Of a DNA stretch of 64,000 nt, positions 21,940 to 35,129 are shown piece by piece. The number at the start of each line of letters is the position of its first letter. Position 1 is the stretch's first letter. Both the position numbers and the translations under genes were made by a program. Under the pieces are notes generated by a model. That model ran no database searches. It worked only from the letters and a program-made list of their open reading frames with translations, and had not been told where the DNA came from. The DNA comes from Erpetoichthys calabaricus (Eukaryota; Chordata; Cladistia; Polypteriformes; Polypteridae): assembly GCF_900747795.2 (NCBI RefSeq), contig NC_041409.2:73453960-73517959 (forward strand), written 5' to 3'.

Positions 21940-22899
21940 GCTTTATACTTTGGGTCATTGTTATTCTGAAAGGCGAACCGTTGCTCCAGTCTGAGGTTAT
22001 GTGCACTCTGGAGCAGGGGTTAGGGATAAGATTACCCTAATGACCTCTCATGTATTTGCCTGCATTCATCCTTCCCTCAGTTCTAGGCAGTCTTCCTGTC
22101 CTTGCTGTGGAGAAGCACTCCCATACCATGATGCTGCCACCACCATGCTTCACCGTAGGGATGGTATTAAGTAGGTGATAAGCAGTGTCTAGTCTTCAGC
22201 AGACATAGTGACTGGAGTTCTGCCCAAAGAGTTCAATTTTTGTCTTATCAAACCAGAGAGTCTAATTTCCTCCTCCTCAGAATCCTTTAAATAACGTTTG
22301 GTGAATTTCAGGAGGGCTGTCACATGCCTTTAACTCAAGTGTGGCTTCCTTTTAGGAAGTCTTCTATAAACACCTTATTGAGGAGTTCTGCCAAGATGGT
22401 CATTCTTCTGACAGGTTCTCCCATATCAACAGAGGGCTCCTGAAGTGATCATTGGGTTCTTGGTCACAAAACCAAAGCCCATCTTGCAAGGTTACTCAGA
22501 TTGGCTGGAATGCCAATTCTGGGAAAAGTCCTGGTGTTTCAAAACTTCTTCTATTTCACAATTATTAAGAATACTGTGCTCTTAGGAAGACAAAGCTTTA
22601 TAAACAGTTTTACCCCCTTGCCCTGCCCTTTCTAAACCATGTCCAGTCAGTTCAGTTTGCCACAGTTGGATGCCAATCAAGGTCTACACAAATCTAAAAG
22701 ATCATTAAAGCAAACAGGAGGCAAACAGGATTTTTATTAAATGTGCAAACGTTTCTGAAAACAGGTATTCACTTTGCTATTACGATTTTCTGAGTGTAGA
22801 TTGACCTAAAAATGGTAAATTTATCCATCTAAAATGAAATCTGAAACACAATAAAGTGTGCAGAAAGTGAATGGGTCTGAATACTTTTGGAGTCCACTG
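21940..22899 (-). mobile_element. Tc1-like transposon, truncated
   Basis: The right end complement reads TACAGTGGACTCCAAAAGTA-type, ending at 22899 before TA. Antisense transposase text is visible from 'gggtcattgttattctgaaa' (21951) through 'gccaccaccatgcttcaccg' (22136) to 'gttctcccat' (22420). The left end of this family is absent, so the element is cut at about 21940. Confidence 0.8.
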
Positions 22900-23025
22900 T
22901 ATATCAAGGATGCAGTGATATTCTAAACACTGATGGGTGATTCAGTAAAAATGCTAGGTTTAAGTTACAAGGATATACTTGTGTGTTTGTGCTGGTACAA
23001 AAAAAGAAGCAAATGTCAAGGTCAA

Positions 23026-23031
23026 TTTATT
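23026..23031 (-). terminator. MNAT1: MNAT1 polyadenylation signal
   Basis: AATAAA on the minus strand, 170 bp past the MNAT1 stop. Other A/T-rich variants are near, so the exact site is uncertain. Confidence 0.55.
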
Positions 23032-23200
23032 CTTTATAAAAATACATTTAATGTATACTTTTTCCTTTCAAATGTCAGCTAAAGTGTACAGTAATACAAT
23101 ATGAAAACAGCACAGAGAATAGATTTACAAGTCCTGTCCCATGGCCTCACAACAGTTATTGACTTACAATTCAAATTTGCTGTTGAAGTGGTAAAGCCAA

Positions 23201-23732
<532 letters not shown>

Positions 23733-24417
23733 ACAAGCTGGTGACCCTCAGACACTTGTCTTCTGATTGGGCCGTGATTTTGGGTCTGCCAGATGTCTTC
23801 CTATCAGAGTTTCTTCCAGCCTCCAATTGCCTTTGGATTGTGTAGGACACCACTGGACTCACTGACACTTTTTCTTGCAACTAGAATATTGTCCAAGTAG
23901 TACCTCAGAGGGTGTAGTAACACAGTCTGTTCCAACTCTGCTGTAAGACAGTCAGAGGGTTTTAAGTAATCATCAGAAGCTGGGACACCTGTGCAAACTG
24001 TTTATATCAACTTGCAAGATTCAATTTATTTGAATTACTACAAAATATCTGTAGGTTGTGATATTTCAGTTTTTGCCAACCTAAGCTCTAAATTTAAACC
24101 TCTGACAGTTTACTGCTTATCTTATCTAGGGAGAGCGGTGGCTCTGAGGCTGGGGATCTGCACTGGCAATCGGAAGGTTGCCGGTTCAAATCCCGTAAAT
24201 GCCAATAGGGACTCTGCTCTGTTGGGCCCTTCAGCAAGGCCCTTAACCTGCAATTGCTGAGCGCTTTGAGTAGTGAGAAAAGCGCTATATAAATGCAAAA
24301 ATTATTTATTTATTATTTATCTTTTCACAATTTTTGGTCATTCATTGCATTTCAATTGATTAAATTTGATGAAAAACTGGAAAAACTGAGGTGTTCTAAA
24401 ACTTTTCACCAGTGGTG
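23733..24417 (-). mobile_element. Tc1-like transposon, deleted, same family as 3136-4377
   Basis: Sequence from 'cacaagctggtgaccctcag' (23733) to the right inverted repeat 'accagtggtg' at 24417 (TA outside) parallels 3745-4377. The minus strand retains QEKVSVSPVVSYTIQRQLEA. The left half of the element is missing, and a SINE interrupts it at 24128-24319. Confidence 0.82.
24128..24319 (+). mobile_element. tRNA-derived SINE nested in Tc1
   Basis: It has an A-box-like 'gtggctctgaggctgggg', a clear B box 'ccggttcaaatcccg' at 24179-24193, a body 'gggcccttcagcaaggccc' and a tail 'gcgctatataaatgcaaaa' with ATTT repeats. The host Tc1 sequence resumes at 'atcttttcacaattttt'. A short flanking repeat 'ttatctt' is visible on both sides. 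It is better preserved than its host element, so it inserted later. Confidence 0.85.
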
Positions 24418-27044
24418 TATGTTGGGGGTTTTCTTGTACCAGTGAGTCAAGAAGTGTTGAACAAAAAATGTGATTTCAAAGCATTCAAAAGTAAATTTTA
24501 ATGAACACAATTATGCCGTTTAGTGAAAAAGCAACTTATTGCAAAGTGAAGTTGATGGCATAAAAAAACAGGTTGCAGGCAGACAGCCTGCCTTTTTGAA
24601 TAACCACTTTTTCACACCATCTCTTATAGTTCAGCCTCAAGGCCCTAAAAACCTACACTAATAAATCTCTCCAACAGCATATTGGACAGGAAAGTAAGAA
24701 GTAAAATGTAAATCAAAAATCAACTGCCTTTAAATTATGTTTAAGTACTCTATCTGTTCTGTCCTTAAATATGAGAAACAAATACAAGGAACATTAACAA
24801 GTTATCTGAACAACCGCTGAGTCAGTCTGCCACGCTTCACGTGAAATGGGAAGTGAAAAAAGCCATCCGTAAGCCTGTTTCCCTTTATGGGCATTATTCT
24901 CAACTCATTCTGAAACCCTATTGCAGGGTTCATGAGGGGTTTCAGCCTATCCTGAAAGTGCACGGCAGAGAACAGCTCTGAACATGGCACCAGTTGATCA
25001 CAGGGCCACAAATGGGAACTTCTGAAACTGAAAATAAATATAACAGCCTTGAAATCTATAGTATACTCAGATTTTGAAAAATTTTTTATCTGTTAAACCA
25101 GCACTTCCTTTATAAAGTTCACTGCTGTTTTCTCACTTTCCTTCTGGATTGTGTGAAGTGTTTATGTAACACAGAACTTTAATTTTCTGGCCCATTAGCT
25201 CCTGCTAGGGCAGCTGCCAGAGGAAGGTCAGTTTACCACAGATTTGGCAAATCAGGCTGAAATGCAGATAAAGCACCACTAATAGGCCTCAAACAGCTGC
25301 ACCCCTGGCACAGAGAACATGGGACCACTGGCAAGTAGGCCTGCCATTGGCAGCAAGATGCAAAAAATAATAATAAAATGCTTGTACACCCAGGAATGCA
25401 CATTACAGACAAATAGCAATTAAATACTGATCAGTTACAGTTTGTCCATTGCTCTGAAAAGCTTTTAATGCATAGATCAATAGCAGACAAGTTTGTAAAT
25501 TATTCAGAAGTGAATTTACTTAAACCGTGATGTATTCATTTTGATAGTTTTCAGCACATTTAATCCTTTTTCATAGCTCATGGTTTTTAAGAAATTCAAG
25601 ATATTTCATTTGCAGTTTTTATTTTAAAACTTTGATAGGTGTGTGTATTTGAATACTTGGGACAGATTTCTGTGAATGCAGCTAAGAAAGGGCCCATCTT
25701 TGTGTAAAACATTTGGTAAATACAAAAATAAGCTGAAAACTAAGGAGATCATTACAAAAAAACTCATACCCAATTCCAAAGCTTCATGGTGATAATGAAA
25801 ATAGCTCATATTTTATTTAAAGGAGACCTCTCTAAGAAAAAAGGCAAGCACTACAGTAAATGCTAAAAAGTGTAACATTTGGGCTCTGCAAATAGAATAC
25901 ATTTTTAAACAATAACACAAGGTAGCAACGGAGTTCATACTCACACAAATTCTTTCTAGTATCTGCTATTGGTAACAATAAAAAAATAAATTAAAAAAAA
26001 CTGTATAGGATCATAGAGTCACTATTATTATATGTACAGACTACAGTGAAATTGTCACTCGCATCTGCTATCAACAAGGCAATGCCCTCCAGTGCCATGA
26101 TTTAAAGTAGGAAAAGCTACTGTAATGATATATATTGTACTGTACCAAACTATATAAACGTGTTTAAATGCAATACAAAATAGTAAACTGCAAGCAACTT
26201 TGACTCAGGGCCATGCATTTTGATGAAACTAATCATCCTGCAAATACCTGACGTGAAACACTCACTTAAGAAACATTAGTCATAAATGAAACCAGTATAT
26301 ATGAATGCAGTATATTCTACATATATGAAAAAACAGACACACAGACACTATGCTACCTCTCCATTCCCACTGCACATGCTGAGTGATTACAAATCTATTT
26401 CGATTCTTCCTAGCTGTTTACTTTGAGAATAAAAATGTAATTTTATTTCATAAGGCACCTTCCACAAAACAGTCTATGAGAAGGTACTTTACAAGATGCA
26501 TCCTTCAAATTTCCAAACTCGCTTATTCAGAGCAGGGATGCAAGCAACCAGTGCAAAGTAGGACCAATCCCTGGACAGGAGGCCAGTCCATGGTAGGGTG
26601 AACACCCTCACACATACACATCAGGGGCAATTAAAGATCAACAGTCCACTAACCTGCATGTCTTTGTACTGTGTAAAAACCAGAGAAACTACAGGAAACC
26701 CACATAGAACCAAGGAGCACCCAAGACTTGAACCCCAGACTCATTTTTTCCTCATGATACAACCCACTTTACAAGATACAGGAGAATTAATTCAAAATAG
26801 CAATGGATGCATTAATGTGTTCACAGAATTTGTCAGTCCAGTACAAATAAATAAATACAAACAAGGCACTAATTAAAAAAAAAAAAACAAGAATGGTGGA
26901 TGTCCATTTCATGGACCATCTAAATGTTCTTACAGTCATAACAAACCCATCTTTTTTCAGCCTCTGCTTTTTTTTCCCCCAACAGCAGTGTCACAGAACA
27001 CCACGGGATATTTCTGCAGCATCATGACCTGAAACCAGGCCTCC
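24418..27044 (-). other. MNAT1 intron, mostly single-copy, with two SINE relics
   Basis: No exon was recognised. Antisense relics of the 42475-type retroposon are visible at about 24885-25020 ('cagcctatcctgaaagtg') and 26520-26745 ('ggaccaatccctggacagg', 'aacctgcatgtctttg', 'ggaaacccacatagaac'). The rest is AT-rich with short A/T runs. Confidence 0.5.
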
Positions 27045-27560
27045 TTTTGTACAACTCCAATTCCAAAAACATTGGGGCCGTATGGAAAATTCCACCAAAA
27101 ACATAAGTGATTTGTAAAGTACTTGTACTAAAATAAAAACAACACGACGTGTTTTATCTAATCAACTGCATTGCTTTTTGAAGATGCACGTTTATCCTGA
27201 AATTGATGCCAGCAATGCGATTCCAAAAAAGTTGTGACAGGGCACTTTAGGACTAATAATGACGTGGCAAGTTGAAATCAAAGGCTGACAAACAGGTAAG
27301 CCAATGGACTTCTGGTATATAAGCAACCTCCAAAAAGGACCTAGGGTGGCTTGAGTGTTGACCATTTGCCAACAGACACATCAGCAAATACTCCAGCACT
27401 TTGAGAACAACATTACCCAAAGACAAATCAGTAGGATTTTTGGTATTTCACCCTCTATAGTTCATAATATATTAAAGGATTTAAGGAATCCGGTCAAAAC
27501 TTGGTGCATAAAGTAGCTACGGATACGAGTTAAGGCCTTACTATGCACAGCATTGCCCTG
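27045..27560. repeat. Unclassified DNA-element-like repeat
   Basis: It begins 'caactccaattccaaaaaca' and repeats a similar run, 'gcgattccaaaaaagttg', near 27217. This beginning (CCAATTCCAAAAAAGTTGGG) is a widespread repeat start in fishes, but I cannot name the family with confidence. No transposase is present. Confidence 0.45.
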
Positions 27561-29379
27561 CCAGACTCCTCAGCACTTACTAGATACACATTTTTATTAT
27601 GTACCTCTTAGACTAGTGAGAATAAACTTGTCTGTTCAGAACTCAGAAATCAAAGTAGATGCTGTGATGATGATTATTTCATTTTAGCAGATTAAGAAAA
27701 GGGAATGTGGTGGAGTACTTGAGTCAGTACTAATGTTATCCACTGCAGCATTTTTTTTTTTTTAAAAGATGAGGTTCCATGAAGACCATTCTGTACTTTG
27801 CTCAGTGGCAGCAAATGACACTACAGCCTTGTGATTTCACTCAGAATAGTAAGCCGTACTCTGAAATCCACTCAAGTCTGCCTTAAATTCTCCAGTCTTG
27901 TAGCTCAAATCTATTGTAAATTTTTCTGTTTGGATTATGCATATATTAAGAGGCTTCAAAGTTCTTCATGGATAGAAACAAGGATTCCACAAGAATTGCC
28001 AACATATGGAGTAGTATTTGGGCCCCTTGCGGATGTTTAGTTAAGACTGCCTAAGAAATGAATTCCTGGGGTTTTCTGGCAGCGGTCAGTCCAGTCTGAT
28101 GTGCACGTCCTGAACAAAGCATGGTTTTGCCAAAGATCTTTCCATCATTGTGGTTTTAGAGGTGCTGCAGCCCGCATCTTCTGCTGGCTCAGAGATTTCA
28201 ACATGCTGTGCTTATTATTGTATTTGATACGTCTGTTTTAAACACTTGCAGATGTTCCTTGCATTGAAGCAGCCCTTGCTTGGGATGTTTCCAAGGTTGT
28301 AACCTTTTTGTTTATTTTTTACCTTTCTTCTGCACTCATTTCGCATTTAAAGGTTAAGACACTTCAGTTATTCAGGATTGTGCAACAAAAGTGAACTTCT
28401 TCATGGACTCAATGAAAGTTTTGTCTCCAAGTACCTGCCTGCATTAAGTTTTACAGAAAAAATACACCACACCTATGTCTGAAACTGTCTGCTGTGAGCT
28501 GCTGGTGTGTGTGTGATTTTGAAAAATAAAAAGAGGTTTATAATATAGACTAGGGAGAGTGCACAGGGTAATGGATATTTGGTATATTCATAATATACAT
28601 AAGCAACTATAAGACTTGAGTCTTGCCTTACAAAAGACACCAAAAAAGCACACAGTTACTGGACAATAAGGTTTCAAAAATATATTTTTAATGAAAACAA
28701 AATCTGTCAGCTTTTAGTCTGATCCTGTCAGACACTGACATCCTCACACACTTCATAGTCTTTAAACTGTTCCATTGCATCTGGTGATAAATGAGGAAGG
28801 GAGCTCTGCAGGGGGAGCTCTCTACTTTATCAAATGATGCTGATTTCATAGGAGTCAAGTTCAGTTTTACGGGCTAAACAGGCCCCCTTGACTTCTTGAA
28901 GGGAAACAAGAGTTGCCAAAATCCCTTTCCACTTTTAAATTTCTTTGCTATCAACTCCACCCCCAACATGTGCAACTAAAAAAACAAAAACACACTCTCT
29001 ATGCTGCCTTTCCCCTTGAGTCTTCCTACAGATTCTATTAGCATCTTCCTATTACATCACCATATTTAAAAGGCAAAACCCTTAATGAAAATTGAAAAAG
29101 CTTCCATGACATTTTCACTTTCAATTTATGTTTGCAATACTCACATTAGGGCAGTGTGTTATATTCTGTTACAAATAAAGAAAAATTGCATCTGGTGATC
29201 TTTCTTCTTACCTACAGTAAGGCAACACATACTACTGTTCTGCTGTTTAAATTCTTACTATAATATGCATTATCTGTCATTTATCTTTTGCTTTTTTATT
29301 CAAAGCACTTTAAGCTGTAGACGTTTAATAGTAACAATAGTAAGATGATGATGATGACAATGATAAACAACAACATAAT
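27561..29379 (-). other. MNAT1 intron, single-copy, possible conserved blocks
   Basis: No exon or repeat was seen. Bases 27740-28150 and 28780-28990 have more balanced composition than the flanks and no repeat features, which makes them candidates for conserved non-coding sequence; this cannot be shown from one genome. Confidence 0.4.
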
Positions 29380-29640
29380 CTCCTCAAACCTGCTTAATCC
29401 AATTCACACTGGGCCAGTGCCTGTCCTGGCAGCACAGAGGCCAAGGGCTGAAAAAAGCCTTGAATGGGGTGATAGTCTATGACAGGGTCCACTCAGAAAT
29501 TCACACACATACACTGAAAATTGGGAATCGTCAATGAATCAAATGAGCACATTTTTGTGAATGTGGAAAGAAATCCATGCAGACATTGGGAGAGCATACA
29601 CACTCCCAACAGAAAAAAGACTGAAAATCATCCATCACAC
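29380..29640 (-). repeat. SINE/RTE-tailed retroposon relic
   Basis: Antisense remains of the 42475-type family: 'acctgcttaatccaattcac', 'ggccagtgcctgtcctggc' and 'gaaagaaatccatgcagac' in the expected order. Strongly diverged, so old. Confidence 0.6.
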
Positions 29641-29989
29641 AACAAAAATAATGCCTGGAGCTTCTCCACAAAAAATGGCAGCAATGAACTTGATTTAAAG
29701 TCACATTTCTGTTTGGTTTGCCTCCTATTTACGTGACAAAACTTAGACATTCATTTAAGTCAAGAGAGCAAATCCTGTGACCTCTGACCTAATACCATCT
29801 GTACATTTGCAATTATGAAAGCAGTGACGAATACACAGGTACAAAGGTTTTGTTTGTGAAACTAATTGCTAGAGGAAGCAAACACAGCCCCAGGGCGATG
29901 AAGAGGAGAAGGAGAAGACGACAGTGGCAGAGTTAAATCTCAAGATACTGTAACTGTTCCATAGATCTCAACACCAACTAATTACCATT

Positions 29990-30200
29990 AGACAGACAGT
30001 GTATTGGTTAAGGAGCAGGAATATAAGTAAGAAAGCTGCTGGTTCAATCTCTGTTTTGAGACCCTGAGCAAGCCACTTTACCCAAATGTAAAAGAAAAAC
30101 CTCCTAAAAAAATACCAAACATATCTATACTATATACTCTGTAAAGTACCTTAGGATGATAGTGTTATAAAAATGTTTCCTAAGCTATATAAATTATTTC
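29990..30200 (+). repeat. tRNA-SINE relic
   Basis: A weak tRNA-like head 'gtattggttaaggagcagg', a B-box-like 'ctggttcaatctc' and the body 'gaccctgagcaagccacttt' are followed by 'gtaaagtaccttaggatgat', a tail of the L2/SINE type. Degraded. Confidence 0.5.
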
Positions 30201-30429
30201 CTAATGCATGAGACAAAAATGAAAACATTAGGTTTAAATATAGTATGGCTATATTCTACATTGAAATGTGTGTTTCTCTGAGTATACATCACAATATACA
30301 GTACTAGGTATGTATGGGTTTGCATTTAATTAACTGTAAAGATAAATGCGCCTGTGACTTATAACGCAATAAGAGGAAATAGTCATGTGCCGGGATTTGG
30401 GGAACAACCATATCTAACAGTATAGAATA

Positions 30430-31050
30430 TTAAACATCAGAACAATCTAGATGAGAACAGGCCATTCATCCCAACAAAGCTTGTCAATCCTATCCACTTA
30501 ATTCTTCTAAATAACATCAAGGTTAGTTTTGAAAGTCCCTAAAGTCTTACTGTCCACCACGCTACTTTGTAGCATATTCCAAGTTTCTATGGTTCTCTGT
30601 GTAAAGAAAAACTTCGTAATGTTTGTGTGAAATTTACTCTTAACAAGTTTCGAACTGCATCCCGTGTTCTTGATGAACTCATTTTAAAATAACAGTCTCA
30701 ATCCACTGATTCTAATTTCCTTCATTATTTTAAACACTTTAATCATGTCTCCTCTTATTTAACTTTTGTTCAAATTGCAAATGCTCTGCTATTTTAATCT
30801 TTCTTTATAATTCATCCCATGTAGCCTTGGAATTAGCCTAGTCGCTCTTCTCTGGACCTTTTCTAGCGCTCCTTTCCTTTTTGTAGCCTGGAGACCAAAA
30901 CTGCACACAGTACTCCAGATGAGGCCTCACCAGTGCATTATAAAGGTTGAGCATAACCTCCTTGGACTTGTACTCCAAACATCGTGCTATATAACCTAAC
31001 ATTCTGTTTGCCTTCTTAATGGATTCTGAACACTATAGTATAGGTATGGT
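30430..31050. repeat. Interspersed repeat, LINE 3'-region-like (copy B, longer)
   Basis: It is homologous to 1525-1800 over its middle and extends further, with 'tcttctctggaccttttcta' and 'tactccagatgaggcctcac'. This text is typical of a LINE 3' region found in many lower vertebrates (CR1/L2-like, from memory). Confidence 0.6.
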
Positions 31051-31704
31051 ATACACCTGTATATATAAAATAATACTTTCCATATGTCTTTGGAATTTTG
31101 AGCTTTATTTGATGTTATTTTTCTGTTTTGCACATTAGTATGGATAACATTTTAACCTGTAAATCAAATTTTGTCTGTAGCTCACAAACATTTTGAACTA
31201 TTGACCTGAAATTTGGTACGCATATACTACGTGACGTCTACTATCTGCTTTCGGGGTGATGATTGGCCTCCAAGGTTATTCCTCTTTTTATTTTATTGTA
31301 GAATCAACTCTCGGGAGCGGCCGTGTGGCGCATGCATATAGGTGCTGTTCTCATCCCTTCCACCTTCGCCATCACTTCCCCTACCTCTTCATATTTCAAA
31401 TCATTCTTGAGGCAGATTGAAGACTTAAGTGCCAGCTTAAGTGAAAAATGAAGGAAAACGTACTAAGTAACTGCAACACAAACACTGACTTAATCAGTTT
31501 TAACGCGAAAAAATGCCGACAAAAGAAGAGAAGAAGTGGTCTGTTAGGCTAGAGAAAAGAAGAGCTGCTTAGGAAGCAGCAAGCACATCAACCTCTGAGC
31601 AAACGAATGCTAAACGTACATAGAAAGAGTATGAAAACTATGAATGCTCAAGTCTAATGTATTCACTGCACGTTATCATGCAGTGTGTCGTTACTGGTAA
31701 TATA
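31051..31704 (+). mobile_element. Possible Helitron 5' part, cut by a Tc1 insertion
   Basis: After 'tatatataaaataatac' comes 'gaactattgacctgaaatttggtac', a text typical of Helitron flanks in fishes, then a CpG-rich leader and a coding relic from the ATG at 31513 (MPTKEEKKWSVRLEKRRAA). That start resembles N-termini of Helitron-type proteins, but the match is from memory and the frame is soon broken. The Tc1 at 31705-33342 interrupts it, and unrelated-looking sequence 33345-33660 may be its continuation. Confidence 0.4.
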
Positions 31705-33342
31705 CAGTGCATCCGGAAAGTATTCACAGCGCATCACTTTTTCCACATTTTGTTATGTTACAGCCGTATTCCAAAATGGATTAAATTCATTTTTTTCCTC
31801 AGAATTCTACACACAACACCCCATAATGACAATGTGAAAAAAGTTTACTTGAGATTTTTGCAAATTTATTAAAAATAAAAAAATTGAGAAAGCACATGCA
31901 CATAAGTATTCACAGCCTTTGCCATGAAGCTCAAAATTGAGCTCAGGTGCATCCTGTTTCCCCTGATCATCCTTGAGATGTTTCTGCAGCTTAATTGGAG
32001 TCCACCTGTGGTAAATTCAGTTGATTGGACATGATTTGGAAAGGCACACACCTGTCTATATAAGGTCCCACAGTTGACAGTTCATGTCAGAGCACAAATC
32101 AAGCATGAAGTCAAAGGAATTGTCTGTAAACCTCCGAGACAGGATTTCTCGAGGCACAAATCTGGGGAAGGTTACATAAAAATTTCTGCTGCTTTGAGGG
32201 TCCCAATGAGCACAGTGGCCTCCATCATCCGTAAGTGGAAGAAGTTCGAAAACCACCTGGACTCTTCCTAGAGCTGGTCGGCCATCTAAACTGAGCAATC
32301 GGGGGAGAAGGGCCTTAGTCAGGGAGGTGACCAAGAACCCAATGGTCACTCTGTCAGAGCTCCAGAGGTCCTCTGTGGAGAGAGGAGAACCTTACAGAAG
32401 GACAACCATCTCTGCAACAATCCACCAATCAGGCCTGTATGGTAGAGTGGTCAGACAGAAGCCACTCCTTAGTAAAAGGCACATGGCAGCCCGCCTGGAG
32501 TTTGCCAAAAGGCACCTGAAGGACTCTTAAACCATGAGAAAGAAAATTCTCTGGTATGATGAGACAAAGATTGAACTCTTTGGTGTGAATGCCAGGCGTC
32601 ACGTTTGGAGGAAACCAGGCACCGCTCATCACCAGGCCAATACCATCCCTACAGTGAAGCATGGTGGTGGCAGCATCATGCTGTGGGGATGTTTTTCAGC
32701 GGCAGGGACTGGGAGACTAGTCAGGATAAAGGGAAAGATGACTGCAGCAATGTACAGAGACATCCTGGATGGAAATCTGCTTTAGAGTGCTTTTGACCTC
32801 AGACTGGGGCGACAGTTCATCTTTCAGCAGGACAACGACCCTAAGCACACAGCCAAGATATCAAAGGAGTAGCTTCAGGACAACTCTGTGAATGTCCTTG
32901 AGTGGTCCAGCCAGAGCCCAGACTTGAATCCGATTGAACATCTCTGGAGAGATCTTAAAATGGCTGTGCTCCGACGCTTCCCATCCAACCTGATGGAGCT
33001 TGACAGGTGCTGCAAAGAGGAATGGGCGAAACTGGCCAAGGATAGGTGTGCCAAGCTTGTGGCATCATATTCAAAAAAACTTGAGGCTGTAATTGCTGCC
33101 AAAGGTGCATCGACAAAATATTGAGCAAAGGCTGTGAATACTTATGTACATGTGATTTCTCAGTTTTTTTATTTTTAATAAATTTGCAAAAACCTCAAGT
33201 AAACTTTTTTCAAGTTGTCATTATGGGGTGTTGTGTGTACAATTCTAAGGAAAAAAATTAATTTAATCCATTTTGGAATAAGGCTGTAACATAACAAAAT
33301 CTGGAAAAAGAGATGCGCTGTGAAAACTTTACGGATGCACTG
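31705..33342 (+). mobile_element. Tc1-like transposon, full length, several stops
   Basis: Both ends are intact inverted repeats: CAGTGCATCCGGAAAGTATT at 31705 and its complement ending 33342, with TA on each side. The transposase is read on the + strand from about 32104 (MKSKELSVNLRDR) to 33121 (AAKGASTKY). The helix-turn-helix region, ETKIELFG with the first catalytic D, QQDNDPKHTAK with the second and SPDLNPIEHLWRDLK with the catalytic E are all recognisable. It is inactive: a one-base insertion near 32255, TAA near 32528, TAG near 32783 and TAG at 32870-32872. The last of these is shared with the copy at 42812-44521. Confidence 0.95.
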
Positions 33343-33849
33343 TATATGGCTGGAGACAACCATAAGTGCATTTTGCTTAAAACTGGGTGGCAACAATTAG
33401 ACTGCTCACTGACTGTCACATTTCTAAACCAATCCAATGCCTCATGAAGGTAGCACTCAAAGTAGGGGCGATGATTTTGTGTGACAATGGTGTACTCGTT
33501 AACCTAATATGACAAAGAGCAAACTTCAGATTACGATAAGCTGTCTACAGACAAAAAGTCTTCTAAAAAGACTACTATTAAACATATAAATGTGTTGCGT
33601 GTGCAGAGAGCACATTGCACATGTTAAAAATAAACATAACCTGTTGCAAGCAAAAAATCTTTCTGGATAATCAGATCATACATTGGCATTCGACAGTATC
33701 AATGGATGAGTGGTAAATGTGAATGTTGTCGCATTTGCTGTATGTACTCTCTGTTGTAGAGTGTTACGACAATAATGCAGGAATCAATGTAAGCCTGAAA
33801 GAACTGGCAGCTATGCTCATGAAAATATGAGGTAACCAATGTGTCACAC
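33343..33849. other. Gene-free stretch right of the Tc1
   Basis: Possible continuation of the interrupted element at 31051-31704. No recognisable coding sequence. Confidence 0.35.
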
Positions 33850-34190
33850 CTTGTAATACATTTATATAGAGCATTTCCCATGCTCAAGGCAATTACAGAA
33901 TATAAGAAAGAACGGCAGGGTATACAGTATATAGCATTGTACAAACCAGATAAATAAATAAAGAAGATTACGACATGAATTCAGAGAAGAAAAAGCCTAA
34001 CAGACAACATAATTGATGGTCTAGCACACACACATACAGGTTACATTAGCATCTTGACAGAGAAGTAAACTGAGAGAAGGGTAATAAAGTCAAGTAGAGC
34101 TAAAAGCCTTCCTGAACAGATGAGTTTTGAGTTGTTTTTTAAAAGAATTCATGGAGTCAGCTGACCTGACCTAATTACCTGACCTTGTCA
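33850..34190 (-). repeat. Retroposon-like repeat with SINE-type tail
   Basis: Its left edge, 'atttatatagagcatttccc' and 'atgctcaaggc', is the complement of the SINE tail near 18040. It continues with 'gaacggcagggtatacag' and 'gatgagttttgagttgttt', a body I recognise only as a recurrent fish repeat text. Confidence 0.45.
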
Positions 34191-35129
34191 AAAGGACTGC
34201 CATTAATAGAACTGATAATGAAGAGTCACGGGAGATTTCAGTACTCAAAACACCCAAATCAACAAATCTGCCTAATGACACCAGTAGAAGCATGACGAGG
34301 CTGCACAACATCCACATTCTGACTACATGTCTAATTGAACTAAATGAAGTTAACATTACTGTCTAATTGGATATGCAAACAAGCCATGCCAGAATACAGC
34401 TGCCGTTTTAACACATAGTATATCCATAGACCACAATGCTTATTTAAATTTGCCTTGTTGTTGTTATGCCACAGAGTGATAAATTGTCAAAATGACAGAA
34501 AGACATCACAGCAGACAGAAGCACGTCTTAAGACACGTGGACCCAAGTAGCTGCAGTGGTCTATGTGTTTGTCTGTCTGCTCTATCACAGCACTAACTCA
34601 TGTTTCAAATTGTATCATTAAGCCTCAGTTACCTTGTGCTACTGAACTCCTGAATTGACAAGTAATTTTAGCATTATATTTTCTCTCAACGTCAAGTCTT
34701 TTGTTCTGTTTCTTTTGCTCTCTCCCTGAAACCCCGGTGGTTTTAACTGCACGGTCTGGAGGAACTGAGACCAGGTATTTTAAGAAAAAGTCTTGTGGGC
34801 ATACCATTAGCAGTGGTGGATTTCGCCACTATTCACTCTTAACTTTTTAATAAGTTGTCCACAGATGTGTATTCTTGTTTGAGGTGCACGTCTGGGCCCA
34901 CAAGGCTACTGTTGGTCCAACTTGAAAAATATGAAAGCAACATTCCATGTCAAAGATACAATGGAAGCAACAGCTGTGATGTGGGGATGTGTGATGGGGA
35001 CCAATACAAAAATCGTGTATCACTCAAAAATGGCTATGTTAACTGTAATTAAATTTTGTATTTACAATACTGTTAATGCAATTTAAAATACAGGCTTCAT
35101 GGAGTTTTAAGAATTTCACTGGTTGTAAC
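34191..35129 (-). other. MNAT1 intron, nothing recognised
   Basis: No exon, repeat end or RNA gene was seen. Confidence 0.4.
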
